From Glycomyces sp. NRRL B-16210 (GTDB taxonomy: Bacteria; Actinomycetota; Actinomycetes; Mycobacteriales; Micromonosporaceae), in the NCBI RefSeq assembly GCF_000719515.1, contig NZ_JOGR01000010.1:248001-312000 (forward strand): 64,000 bases of DNA, read 5' to 3'. The translations under genes and the position numbers were made by a program. Each line of letters opens with the position of its first letter. Position 1 is the stretch's first letter. Positions 41,767 through 50,497 of the stretch are shown here, piece after piece. Under the pieces are notes generated by a model. It did not search any database. It had not been told where the DNA came from and worked only from the letters and a program-made list of their open reading frames with translations.

Positions 41767-41962
41767 GCGGTCCGTACCTTTCATACGCGTATGAACGTGA
41801 AGGCGTGCGGCGTTGCCGGGCACACCAGGACGCTAGCTTAGCCGCAGCCGGGTGCGAGCGCACGTTCCTATGCCGAGCGTTTCGGACGGCAGGGCCCAAA
41901 CGTCGGCGGCCGGTAGCCCGGAGTATCATATGCAGCGGCCCGGGCCGATCGACCCGGCGCCT

Positions 41963-42036
41963 GGCCCGGTATTCCAACTGGCAGAGAAGACGGATTCAAA
42001 ACCCGTACAGTGTGGGTTCGAATCCCACCCGGGCTA
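41963..42036 (+). tRNA. tRNA with CAA anticodon (nominally Leu), element attachment site
   Basis: A 74-base cloverleaf: acceptor stem 41,963-41,969 with 42,029-42,035 (one G-T pair), three-base D stem, anticodon arm 41,990-42,006 with CAA at 41,997-41,999 and an A-C mismatch next to the loop, T arm 42,012-42,028, discriminator A, no encoded CCA. The anticodon and A73 fit leucine. However, the variable region is only five bases, while leucine tRNAs normally have a long variable arm. It is therefore an unusual or degenerate tRNA. The integrase gene ends inside it on the other strand. Confidence 0.75.
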
Positions 42037-43804
42037 CGTCGCTAACCCGCACGGCACTCAGTGCACGTGCGGGTTTTTCATCTTTCTGGGCGTTTGCTAC
42101 CTCATTGATCAATTTTTGCACCACTTGTACGAGTGTGGGCGTGATAGTGGCGTTGCAGGTCAGCTCCCGGCGTTCAGGCTCGTAAACCAGTTCCACCCTG
42201 AACGCCTGCAAAAGGCGCCGAAACATCTCGCCCGGCAGGCGGTCCGTGTCGATCGTGTTGCACGGGAAGGCGTCAACGATCCTCACATCGGGCCTGCTGC
42301 GTAGCGCATCATCGATCGTCTCGATTCGCACTCGGAGCTGCTGGCACTCCCGGGATAGCTGGCGCTGCCGCTCCACAACACTTTGGATGAGGTCGGTGTC
42401 GAATTCCTCGGTCAGCTCGAACACCCTCACCAGTTTCGACTTCCGCTGCTCGGACTCGGCGAGAGCTGCGGCGAGAGTGGCCCGCTCTTGCTCCAGCTCG
42501 GCCGCGTCGACTTCTTGAAGCTGGTCGGCCAGCGCTCGAAGTCGACCGGTCCGCTGTGCCCCGAGAAGGAAGCTGTCCAGGAATCGTGCGATGACGCCTT
42601 CAGCAAGATCCTCTCGCAGGTAGGTCGCGGCAGGATGGCCTTCGGGCCGTGACCCGCGTTTGGGGTGACACGAGTAATAAATGCGCTCCTTTCGCGAAGT
42701 GCCGTACATGCGAAGGCCGCAGAGCGCACATCGGATGGTCGAACGCAGCCGGTAGTCGGTGGGCCTGCGCTGCTCGGCGCTCTTTCCTCGGCGACGCGCG
42801 CGGTGTCCGGAGACTTGCTGGGCAGCGCTGAACTCTTCTGGGCTGATGATCGCTTCATGGGTCGGCTCGGGCGACCAGACCCACTCGTTGATCGGGTTAA
42901 TGCGGTTGCCGCCGCGCTTGGTGGCGTGCCGGTTCCACACCATGTAACCGGTGTACTTCGGATTACGGAGGATCTCGCGGACCGTGCCTCCACACCAGCT
43001 CCCCCGGGCTCGGGCGGGGTTGGACGGTTCGGGCGGCGGGTTGAGCGCCAAGTCTTGGTTGAGAATCTCTGCAATGGCCTCATACCCTGCGCTTCTACCG
43101 ATACGAAGCTCGAAGATGCGGCGGACTACCGCAGCTCGGGTCTGGTCGACCTCAAGCATGGTCTTCGCGATTCCCGCGGCGCGCTTCTCGGCCACCGGGT
43201 GCGGCGTGCGCTTCGCCCGGTACCCGTACAGCGGCTTCCCGATGTTGAAGCCCGCTTGGGTGTGGACTTCACAACCGCCCCAGGACTTCTCCAGCAGGTC
43301 CAAGACATACCACTCGCTGATTCCTTGCTTGACCCTCCTGGTGAGTACGGTGGTGGCGTTCTTGAGCTTGCGCCGCGTGGCGACGACCGGTTCGTCGGCG
43401 GCGAGCGGAGGAACTCCGAGTTCCTCGAGTTCGTGTTCGATGCGGGTTGAGAAGTAGGTGATGCGGGCGATGCGATCGATCGACTCGCACATGACGACAT
43501 CGAACCCCCGGTTCGGATTGCGCGCGTCGCGCAGCAGGTCCTTGATGCCGCCAGTGCGGGGTATGGGAATCTCGAACTCTTCGTGGGCGTTGCCCGTGCC
43601 GCGCTTGTCCCAGTCGGCGCGACCGCTCTCGATGTCGTAGTAGTACGCGACGATCTGCGATTCTGGGGGAAGGTTCTTCTCACACGCATTGAACTGGCGC
43701 GGCAGCGAGATGGTCGGGTCTTGGAGGTCCTTGGTTGAGGTGCGGCCTAGGACGGCGATGCGGAGAAAATGCTCCACGTTCCCCAGAGACGCCAAGGTCG
43801 CCAT
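41996..43804 (-). CDS. Large serine recombinase (site-specific integrase)
   Basis: About 602 residues. The resolvase domain (about 10-165) holds the catalytic Ser region IAVLGRTSTKD and CESIDRIAR. The recombinase domain (about 180-330) contains GKPLYGYRAK and WCGGTVREILRNPKYTGYMV. A zinc ribbon follows (IRCALCGLRMYGTSRKERIYYSC, about 365-387), then a coiled coil (about 430-510). The C-terminus reads into the tRNA: the last dozen residues (ARVGFEPTLYGF) and the stop are tRNA bases. ATG 43,804 is chosen; TTG 43,819 is possible. It drives integration and excision of the element. Confidence 0.93.
   Translation of the reverse strand: MATLASLGNVEHFLRIAVLGRTSTKDLQDPTISLPRQFNACEKNLPPESQIVAYYYDIESGRADWDKRGTGNAHEEFEIPIPRTGGIKDLLRDARNPNRGFDVVMCESIDRIARITYFSTRIEHELEELGVPPLAADEPVVATRRKLKNATTVLTRRVKQGISEWYVLDLLEKSWGGCEVHTQAGFNIGKPLYGYRAKRTPHPVAEKRAAGIAKTMLEVDQTRAAVVRRIFELRIGRSAGYEAIAEILNQDLALNPPPEPSNPARARGSWCGGTVREILRNPKYTGYMVWNRHATKRGGNRINPINEWVWSPEPTHEAIISPEEFSAAQQVSGHRARRRGKSAEQRRPTDYRLRSTIRCALCGLRMYGTSRKERIYYSCHPKRGSRPEGHPAATYLREDLAEGVIARFLDSFLLGAQRTGRLRALADQLQEVDAAELEQERATLAAALAESEQRKSKLVRVFELTEEFDTDLIQSVVERQRQLSRECQQLRVRIETIDDALRSRPDVRIVDAFPCNTIDTDRLPGEMFRRLLQAFRVELVYEPERRELTCNATITPTLVQVVQKLINEVANAQKDEKPARALSAVRVSDVARVGFEPTLYGF
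42044..42075 (+). terminator. Rho-independent terminator after the tRNA
   Basis: A ten-base stem (42,044-42,053 with 42,066-42,075), extended by an inner four-base stem, is followed by T residues on the plus strand just 3' of the tRNA. It lies inside the integrase coding region of the other strand. Confidence 0.8.
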
Positions 43805-43826
43805 GTCACCGACCGCCAAGGCGGCG

Positions 43827-43985
43827 TTACTGATTGAGCCATTCGATCACTTCCAGGATTGCTCGCAGTTGCTCGGTCTCCAGCACGCGTGCTTCATCGC
43901 CATCGACTTCGTGGAGCACCCACGTCGCGACGACCTCAGGCTCGGTCTTGCCGGTGCTCTCGCGCCTGTCGTCACCACATGCCAT
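43827..43985 (-). CDS. Small acidic protein upstream of the integrase
   Basis: A 52-residue frame beginning MACGDDRRESTGKTEPEVVA and ending AILEVIEWLNQ, with AGGGG six bases before the ATG. The stop is 22 bases upstream of the integrase ATG, so both would share a transcript. The composition is acidic with a likely C-terminal helix. It could be an excision or regulatory factor by position only; no family is recognised. Confidence 0.5.
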   Translation of the reverse strand: MACGDDRRESTGKTEPEVVATWVLHEVDGDEARVLETEQLRAILEVIEWLNQ

Positions 43986-44072
43986 GGCGCACCCCTGCTG
44001 GCATTACGGCGGCCGACCGTAGCCCGACTTCACGGCAGCAACGAGCGGTCGAGAAGTGCCGTTGATCCGGAT

Positions 44073-44933
44073 TCATGACGGGCTCCGGAAGACCAGCACG
44101 TCCTCGTGGGAGCGCAAGAACACGGTCCGGCCGGCCTGGTGCGCGAGGCGGACCTGATGCTTGTGGAAGAAGGAGGCGTGGACGTGGAGCATGTCGCCGT
44201 CCCAGCGGCCCAACAGGGCCGCGCGACGCTCAACGAACACGAACCCGGCCAGGCCCGCGGTGTAGGCGATGACGGCCGGGAAGTCGATCATCGTCCCGTC
44301 GTCGGTGTAGGGCCGAGCGCACACGACCAGAAGACCGCCGGGACGCAGGGCGTCACGGCAGCCGTCCCAGACCTGCTCCAAACCCACGCCAAGTCGCCGG
44401 AGCGAGCCGGTGGCGAGCTGATTCGGGTGTGTTTTCCCTGCCGAGTACCGGTGCGCGTGAGCGCGGATCGCGCCCCCAGTGACCCTTCGGCTTTTCGGCC
44501 GACCGTGCGTGATCGCACCATAAGGAGGACTGGTCAGCACCATGTCTACCGGCACTCGGTCACGCCACCCTTGCAGCGCTTCTCCGAGACTCGTCGCATC
44601 CCCGAGGAACACCCGACCCTGGGCTCCAGGATTGGCTGCGGCAGCCCGGTCGATGTGCTGTCGGGCGAGCTCGACCCATCGCGGCTCACACTCGACGCCT
44701 ACTGCGTTCCGTCCGGCGCGGACCGCCTCGATGAGCGTTGTCCCGATCCCGGCCATCGGATCAAGGACTGTCTGCCCTGGTTCGCTGTAGCGCTCGATGG
44801 CGTGACGGGCGACCTGTACCCACATCTTCGCGGGGTGGTCGATCACCTCGGGCAGATAGAGGTCGTCGCGCTGTCCCTGGGGCTGGCGCTGGCCTGTCGC
44901 CCACACTGTCGGTCTATCACTGTGCCCGCTCAT
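44073..44933 (-). CDS. DNA methyltransferase (N4-cytosine/N6-adenine type)
   Basis: A 286-residue SAM-dependent methyltransferase. Motif I is TVLDPMAGIGTTLIEAV (about residues 54-70), followed by the acidic NAVGVECEPRWVELAR. The catalytic motif IV is VDMVLTSPPYGA (about 130-141). The order I then IV, with variable sequence after, fits a gamma-like arrangement; a Trm11-type RNA methyltransferase is an alternative. No restriction endonuclease is adjacent, so it may be an orphan protecting the element against host restriction. Its ATG overlaps the upstream gene's stop by four bases. Confidence 0.85.
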   Translation of the reverse strand: MSGHSDRPTVWATGQRQPQGQRDDLYLPEVIDHPAKMWVQVARHAIERYSEPGQTVLDPMAGIGTTLIEAVRAGRNAVGVECEPRWVELARQHIDRAAAANPGAQGRVFLGDATSLGEALQGWRDRVPVDMVLTSPPYGAITHGRPKSRRVTGGAIRAHAHRYSAGKTHPNQLATGSLRRLGVGLEQVWDGCRDALRPGGLLVVCARPYTDDGTMIDFPAVIAYTAGLAGFVFVERRAALLGRWDGDMLHVHASFFHKHQVRLAHQAGRTVFLRSHEDVLVFRSPS

Positions 44934-45625
44934 TTCACACCGCCAGTGCCTGTGGTGCTGCGGGTCCAGATGGCGATGTCGAAGTGCCGCGTCAGCGGCA
45001 CGCAGGGCCGCTGCGGCATCGCCTCGCGCGCGACGGCCGATGCCACTGCGGTATCGAAGGTGCCCTTCGACGCGGCGACGAGGTACCCGGCGAAGTCGAG
45101 GCCGAGCGCGCTTGCGGTCTCCTCATCCTCCCCATCGGGATCGGGTCGGTTGAACTCGGCCATGAGGACTGCATCGACGTCAGTACGCCCGATGACGGCG
45201 AGAATGCCTTCGGGCCCGAGAACCCCGGCAATCGCGGCAGGAACACCAGGCCAGGTGAGTGCGCGGGCCGATGACAGAGCAAGTCCGGAGGCGCGATCGA
45301 GCTTGGCAATGCGCACTGCGGTGCTGTCGGCGTCAGCAGCCTGGAAAAGAGCGAGTCCCTGCTTTGAGGGAGGAAGCGTCGCTCGTGTACGGGCGAAGGT
45401 GCCGCGATCGGTTCCGAAGACGACCGCGCGTCGACCTGTCCGGCAGATCGCTGCCCATCCTGGAAGATCGGCTATGAGGATCGGACCGCGAGCGGGTTTG
45501 AGCTCGGCGAACAGATGCGCGGTCATCTCTGCGGCACCAGCAACCGTCCACACGGTCAGGGGCACGTCGAAAGATCCGTAGCGCTCGGACGGCTGCTGAG
45601 CGCGGTTGTTGTGGTTCTGGGTCAA
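44930..45625 (-). CDS. Hypothetical protein coupled to the methyltransferase
   Basis: A 231-residue soluble protein, TTG start, no recognised domain. Visible strands include ARGPILIADLPGWAAICRTG, RRAVVFGTDRGTFA and GILAVIGRTDVDAVLMAEF. The 3' end overlaps the methyltransferase ATG by four bases, so the two are a translational unit. The divergent STAND gene begins 255 bases away, and a repeated sequence (45,702-45,718) lies between them. Function unknown; a specificity or regulatory partner of the methyltransferase is possible. Confidence 0.7.
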   Translation of the reverse strand: MTQNHNNRAQQPSERYGSFDVPLTVWTVAGAAEMTAHLFAELKPARGPILIADLPGWAAICRTGRRAVVFGTDRGTFARTRATLPPSKQGLALFQAADADSTAVRIAKLDRASGLALSSARALTWPGVPAAIAGVLGPEGILAVIGRTDVDAVLMAEFNRPDPDGEDEETASALGLDFAGYLVAASKGTFDTAVASAVAREAMPQRPCVPLTRHFDIAIWTRSTTGTGGVK

Positions 45626-45701
45626 GGCGACGTCTCGTCGCGGATCGAACTCGGCCTGGACACCATGTAGAAGACATTTGGTTACGGTCTTCAGCGCCCC
45701 T

Positions 45702-45718
45702 GGTTATCGATGGTTACC
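45702..45718. promoter_or_regulatory. Candidate operator, shared 14-base sequence
   Basis: GGTTATCGATGGTTACC lies between the divergent hypothetical gene (45,625) and STAND gene (45,881). Its first 14 bases recur exactly, in reverse orientation, at 56,770-56,783 in the other main noncoding region of the element. GGTTAC also occurs just upstream at about 45,680. It may be a binding site for an element-encoded regulator. Confidence 0.4.
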
Positions 45719-45880
45719 GGACTAACCGTTCCAAGGTTCAGAACCATCGAGCGCGACGAAGATGAAGGCCTGAAAAGCACCCCACCACGACCGTTCCTGA
45801 TCCGGGAGGAGCACACCGAGGGTACTGCCTCGCTACCATGTTATGACTCAACTGTTCCACCCCTCCGAAGGAACTGCCCT

Positions 45881-48602
45881 ATGAACACTCTCACTAGCCG
45901 TCTAAAGCGCCCCTGGAGGACCTCGGCGATTGCCATGGCGATACTCGTAGCCGGGATCGCCACATCACTGGCCAACGCGATGCCCCTGTGGGCTTCGTTG
46001 CCGCTGAGCGTGGTCGCAATCCTCGCTGCGGTGTGGGCACCGCTTCTGGTTGAGAACCGAAAGGATCGTGCAAATCTCGAGCGCAACTGGTCTGCTGCAG
46101 TGACCTCCGCTCCGGCCCTCGATGCCACCGATGGTGCCGCGCTTGGATTGATTGCGTCATTGTTGCCAGACCAGTCCCCCGTGCGGTTTTATCAGACTCA
46201 CGCCGGACTCAGGCGTAAGTTGCGTGAGTGGGCTTCCGTAGCTGAAACGCGGCCCCGGTCAGTGATCGGTGTGTCCGGGCCTGCCGGGAGCGGGAAAACA
46301 CGGCTGTTGCTTGAGACTGCCTTGGATCTCACTGAGCAAGGAATCCGCTGCGGCTGGGTTAAACCTGGACGCGGTGCCGAAGCGGTCAACGCCGCAGTCG
46401 CCTTCGATAAGCCAGTCCTGCTGATCGTCGACAATGCCGAAACCGATCCTGGCCTGCCTGGGATGTTCGCTCGCCAATATGCCACAACCCCCTCTCAGGT
46501 TACAGTCGCAATTGCTGCGCGAGATACTGATGACTGGTGGCATCGCTTCCGCTCGCAACTATCCCGAGAGCATCTCAAATTGATGGCGCCAGAGTCCGAG
46601 TTGAGGCTCCCGGCACCGCCATCCGATCCAGTCGCTCAGCAGCAGTTGTTTGAACAGGCACGCAAAGCGTTCGGAGGCTCACCTAACCACGTCATGCAGT
46701 TTGTTCCCATCACTACACCGTCGGTGTTGCTTATACAGGCCACGGCCCTACTGGCGTCTCGCACCAGCGGCGAAGACAAAGCAAACCCAGCGACGGCCTT
46801 TACGGTGATCCTCGACGCTGAAGAGGCCGAATGGAAATCACTGCACAACTTCCGGGGTCCGATCGAAAATCTACGTGCTGCGATCGTGTTGGCAACCATG
46901 ATAAGTACTGACTCGGAGGTCCAGGCTGAGGTATTGTTCCAACACCACCCAGGACTAGCTACCCAGTCAGCTCGCCAGCGTAAAGAACTGATCTTGGCAT
47001 TGCGATCTCGCTACCTTCAATATCAATCCTCCTACCTGGACCTGTACCTGCCTAGCCTGCTTGTCGAGCACTACACGGCTGTGCATCTCGCCGCTTCACC
47101 GTCAATCGTGAAGGCCCTCGTCTCCGCGACAGACGCAGCACCCGAACCTGAACAGACCGCGATACGGGTCGTACGCCTACTAGCGCAAGCAGCACGGCAC
47201 ACCCCTGCCGCCGATACCGCCCTGACCGCGATCATCGACCACAACCCAAAATTCTGGCTGCAATCATCTCTTCGTGCTGTCCACGAAATGGGCCTCGCAA
47301 TCGATCAGCCGCTCGCAACGAGCATTCGAGACACCGATCTGAACACTAACGACCTCGAAAATCTCCTGGATCTGATCACTGATGACGATCAGATCCACCG
47401 ACTAGCCGAAACTTCCATTGCGATCTTGAAACGCCGTATCTCGATTGCCGCTTGCGACGAAGATGTCTGGATTAGATACTGCATGGAAATGGTACAATTG
47501 TTGCAAAGACAAGGCAGATACACTCATGCTGAACAGGTATTGAAACAGGCCCGAGACCGCATTGAACAAAGCTGGATGACTCACACAGGCTCGCTGAAAA
47601 GTCCACAACCTGTCGCCAACGAAGAAATCCAAGTCTCCCTGATGGAATCCAACGAACAGTATGTGCGACTGCTCATTCAATTCGCCATAGTCTTGCAAGG
47701 ACTCGGTCAGTTTAAGAAGTCTGCACAGTTGTCCCGGGAAGTGATCGAGACGCAGACTAAACAGCTGGGCCCCGACCACCCAGACACCCTTAGCAGCATC
47801 AACGTACTCGCTGTCGCCTTGCAGAATCTTGGTAGGTACAAGGAGGCCGAGCAGAAGCATCGGAAACTAATCGCCGCGCACACCAAGCAGTTGGGCCCCG
47901 ACCACCCCAACACTCTCCGCCGGTATCACAACCTCGCTGTTGTCTTGCGGGGACTTGGTCGGTATGAGGAGGCTGAGCAGTTGTACCGGGAAGTGATTGA
48001 GGCGCAGACCGAGCAGTTGGGCCCCAACCACCTCGACGCAGGATCTTGGTCGGCTTAAGGAGGCCGAGCAATTGTACCGGGAAGTGATTGAGGCGCAGAC
48101 CGAGCAGTTGGGCCCCAACCACCCCGACACACTCCGCAATCATCACAACCTCGCTGTCGTCTTGCGAGGGCTTAAAAGGTATGAGGAAGCCGAGCAGATG
48201 CACCGGAAACTAATCACCGTGCACACCAAGCAGTTGGGCCCCAACCACCCCGACACACTCGGCAACCGCTCTAACCTCGCTGCCACCTTGCAAGAACGTC
48301 GTCAGTATGAGGAGGCTGAGCAGTTGCATCGGAAGGTGATCAAGGCGCAAACCAAGCAGTTGGGCCCCGACCACCCCGACACTCTCAGCAGCCGCCATAG
48401 ACTCGCTGATGTACTGAGGCTTCGTGGTCGACTGGTCGAAGCTGAATCCGAAGCAAATTCCGTGCTTACAGGAGCAGTAAAAACATATGGCACTGATCAT
48501 CCGTTCATTCAGGGTGCGCGACACTTGCTCGTACTAATTCTTCAGGCACAAGGCCGTGATGATGACGCAGATCAAGTCGTGGTAAGGACTGTCTTACGCT
48601 AA
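45881..48602 (+). pseudogene. Membrane-anchored STAND-type NTPase with TPR repeats, frameshifted
   Basis: The intact frame gives about 725 residues (ATG 45,881 after AAGGA). Two transmembrane helices lie at about 16-36 and 38-54. The P-loop is VIGVSGPAGSGKTRLLLETA (about 126-145) and a Walker B-like LLIVDNAETDPG follows. The C-terminus has TPR repeats of kinesin-light-chain type (NLAVVLRGLGRYEEAEQLYR plus LGPDHPDTL). After one repeat the frame shifts at about 48,036 and stops at 48,058. Four further repeats continue in another frame to 48,602. The GC content is low beside its neighbours. STAND proteins are often defence or signalling switches; this allele is probably truncated. Confidence 0.82.
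47690..48420 (+). repeat. TPR coding repeats, about 126 bases each
   Basis: Six or more copies of a 42-codon unit (EAEQLYREVIEAQTEQLGP-type, then NHPDTL and NLAVVLRGL) are nearly identical in places, for example 47,985-48,020 and 48,078-48,113. Such arrays recombine. The frameshift at about 48,036 is explained by loss of about 35 bases covering 12 codons (the xLxxxxNLAVVL part) between two units. Confidence 0.75.
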
Positions 48603-49503
48603 GGATCAAACACCATGAGAAATCCAACAGAGATGAAATCAAGAGCAAGGTTGTGATGTTAGTGAATGAAACCGAGATCGCGTTTGTTGTCATAATCGTA
48701 TCGATTTTCGGATAGATATTTACATTCATACAAGCAGCATCCGCCAAGGACAACATAGGATTCTAGACGCCGAAAATCATGCCAGACAAAGTACTGAATG
48801 GCATTCCCTAACCGAGGACTGGCAGCTTTGCATGATAATGACCCTGGGACCCGAGAGAGGCCAACGGAGAGAAATTCCAGAATCTGGGGTGGGGAGATTC
48901 CCTCCGCAACTCTCGTGCAACAGCAGAACGAATCCTCTTTCTTCAGGCGATACTGATCGCGCATGCGTACCGCGTCGGCGATATGGACGTACTCCCTGAG
49001 TACCACCCAGAATCAAGTCGGTTCGATCGTGTTACCGATCTTGCTATGCCAGCGAAATTGGGGCTGATCTGGCGTTCTGCTCGAACTCGGAATATCTGGA
49101 AAGCAATTCGGTTCACGCATCGTGTATCCAGAATCAGTAGGAAATCTCGACGTCATCATATTGATGAGTTCGATTCAAAGATTTGGAATTTGTTCCACAA
49201 GAAAGCCCTTCGCCTTGAAGATGAGCCTCGGTTCCGTTCCAAGGCAAAATCTTTCGGTGCACAGCTTGTGACATGGTTCGTTGATCAGTACCGTGTTTGC
49301 ACAGACATCATGAAGGGATGGTCTTACTCGAAAACCCTCCAGGATGTACAAGTTCCGGACGGCCCAGATAGCATCGTCGTAGGGTCGGCTCACTTGATTC
49401 CTTTCGTAGGTTTGGAGTCGTGGCCCGGTGCCCCGGAAATCGGATTCGCGTTCAATTCCGAGGCACCGACCGGTCATCGCGCTCGCCAGCGCGTAGAGAG
49501 AAA
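48603..49503. other. Low-GC gene-poor segment downstream of the STAND gene
   Basis: About 900 bases with visibly lower GC than the flanks. Open frames at 48,983-49,612 (plus) and 48,659-49,006 (minus) have no recognisable domain, no clear ribosome site and unusual composition, so I do not call them genes. It may be a remnant of a transferred gene joined with the STAND gene. Confidence 0.5.
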
Positions 49504-49527
49504 ACCCGGCAGTAGTCACTGCCGGGT
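49504..49527 (-). terminator. Rho-independent terminator of the small-gene operon
   Basis: A perfect ten-base stem (49,504-49,513 with 49,518-49,527), loop AGTC, is followed on the minus strand by TTTT. It lies 12 bases after the stop codon of the Zn-ribbon gene. Confidence 0.85.
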
Positions 49528-49538
49528 CTTCATTGGCG

Positions 49539-50027
49539 TCAGGTTCGCTTCTGTCGGATCCGGCGTCGGCCGGGCTCAAGGGTCAAGAAGAACGCTTCAT
49601 AGAGCTCGGTGAGTGTCGCTCGTGCGTCCTCTGGAACACCGAGGCTGATGACACGGTTGACGAGCGCGGGAACCGCCCTACGCACGATCAGTTCCGCGCA
49701 CCGCTGACACGCGGCCCATTCGATCGTTGCTCCTGAGACGTGTTCAAGCTGGTCCTCGTTGTTGAGGACAGCAACTCGGATGGGTCCCGCTCGGTATGCC
49801 CACTTCACTTGCGTGGAGGAGCAGAAGTCGCAGAACATCGTGAGGTCTTCCTCGGCGTGCTCTGCCGCTGGTCGCGGGTCTGGATCGTGGTCGTGCGCGA
49901 CCTTGAGGACGTGCACATAGACGACGTCTGTGGTGGCAGCCCCGTCCTGGCTCATCACATGGAACGCATTGAGCGGTTCAAGGCAGACCGCGCACACCAT
50001 GGGTCCGGTTTCTCGAGGACCGCTCAT
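49539..50027 (-). CDS. Zn-ribbon-like hypothetical protein
   Basis: A 162-residue protein with three CxxC pairs: MVCAVCLEPL (near residue 10), MFCDFCSSTQ (about 60) and WAACQRCAELIV (about 100). This suggests a structural zinc site or treble-clef fold. The His/Asp-rich stretch HDHDPDPRPAAEHAEED lies between the first two. The ATG at 50,025-50,027 overlaps the preceding gene's stop by four bases. Last of a three-gene operon with the DUF4192-like gene. Function unknown. Confidence 0.72.
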   Translation of the reverse strand: MSGPRETGPMVCAVCLEPLNAFHVMSQDGAATTDVVYVHVLKVAHDHDPDPRPAAEHAEEDLTMFCDFCSSTQVKWAYRAGPIRVAVLNNEDQLEHVSGATIEWAACQRCAELIVRRAVPALVNRVISLGVPEDARATLTELYEAFFLTLEPGRRRIRQKRT

Positions 50028-50497
50028 ACGAAGGTCCCCCTGCCGGGCCCGTGGACGAGGTCGGCGAGCAGCTCCGGCAGCGCGAGCGAGAGGAACCCGA
50101 GGGCGTCCATCCCACCCGGTTCGGCGGCCACAGCTGTGTCGATTCCGTTGGACCACCAGCCGTCTGCGACCGAATCTCGGTCGATCAGGACGGTCTGCCA
50201 ATCGGGTGCACCGGGCACCTTGTAGACCGCGACGGTCGCGCGGAGCGACTCGGTGTCGAGGACCGCGTGCTGGCGGCGCGCGTTGGCGATGGCAGTCGTG
50301 AACACTCCCCGGATCACGGGATCGTGGGCGTTTGCCAGCCGCCGGCGGTCAGTCGCTTTGTCGACGAAACTGACCTCGTTGCGTTCGCCGATCGGCGCGG
50401 CCAGGATCGCCCACAGGCCCCCGGTGTCCTTCCTGCGGCTTTCTCGGGTGAGCTGTTCGGCCTGCCAGATGAGCATCACGCGTGTGTTCTCATCCAT
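50024..50497 (-). CDS. Hypothetical protein, middle gene of the DUF4192-like operon
   Basis: A 157-residue protein beginning MDENTRVMLIWQAEQLTRES. No known domain. It has an alpha/beta composition, ending in a helix LGFLSLALPELLADLVHG. Its ATG overlaps the stop of the DUF4192-like gene (TAATG), and its own stop overlaps the Zn-ribbon gene start, so the three genes are co-translated. Confidence 0.7.
   Translation of the reverse strand: MDENTRVMLIWQAEQLTRESRRKDTGGLWAILAAPIGERNEVSFVDKATDRRRLANAHDPVIRGVFTTAIANARRQHAVLDTESLRATVAVYKVPGAPDWQTVLIDRDSVADGWWSNGIDTAVAAEPGGMDALGFLSLALPELLADLVHGPGRGTFV

Noticed and set aside
44106..45581. Plus-strand frame of 491 codons opposite the methyltransferase
   Set aside because: Shadow frame; the minus strand has intact methyltransferase motifs and overlapping start and stop codons.
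48983..49612. Plus-strand frame of 209 codons
   Set aside because: No domain or good ribosome site, and its end runs through the terminator and the 3' end of the opposite Zn-ribbon gene.
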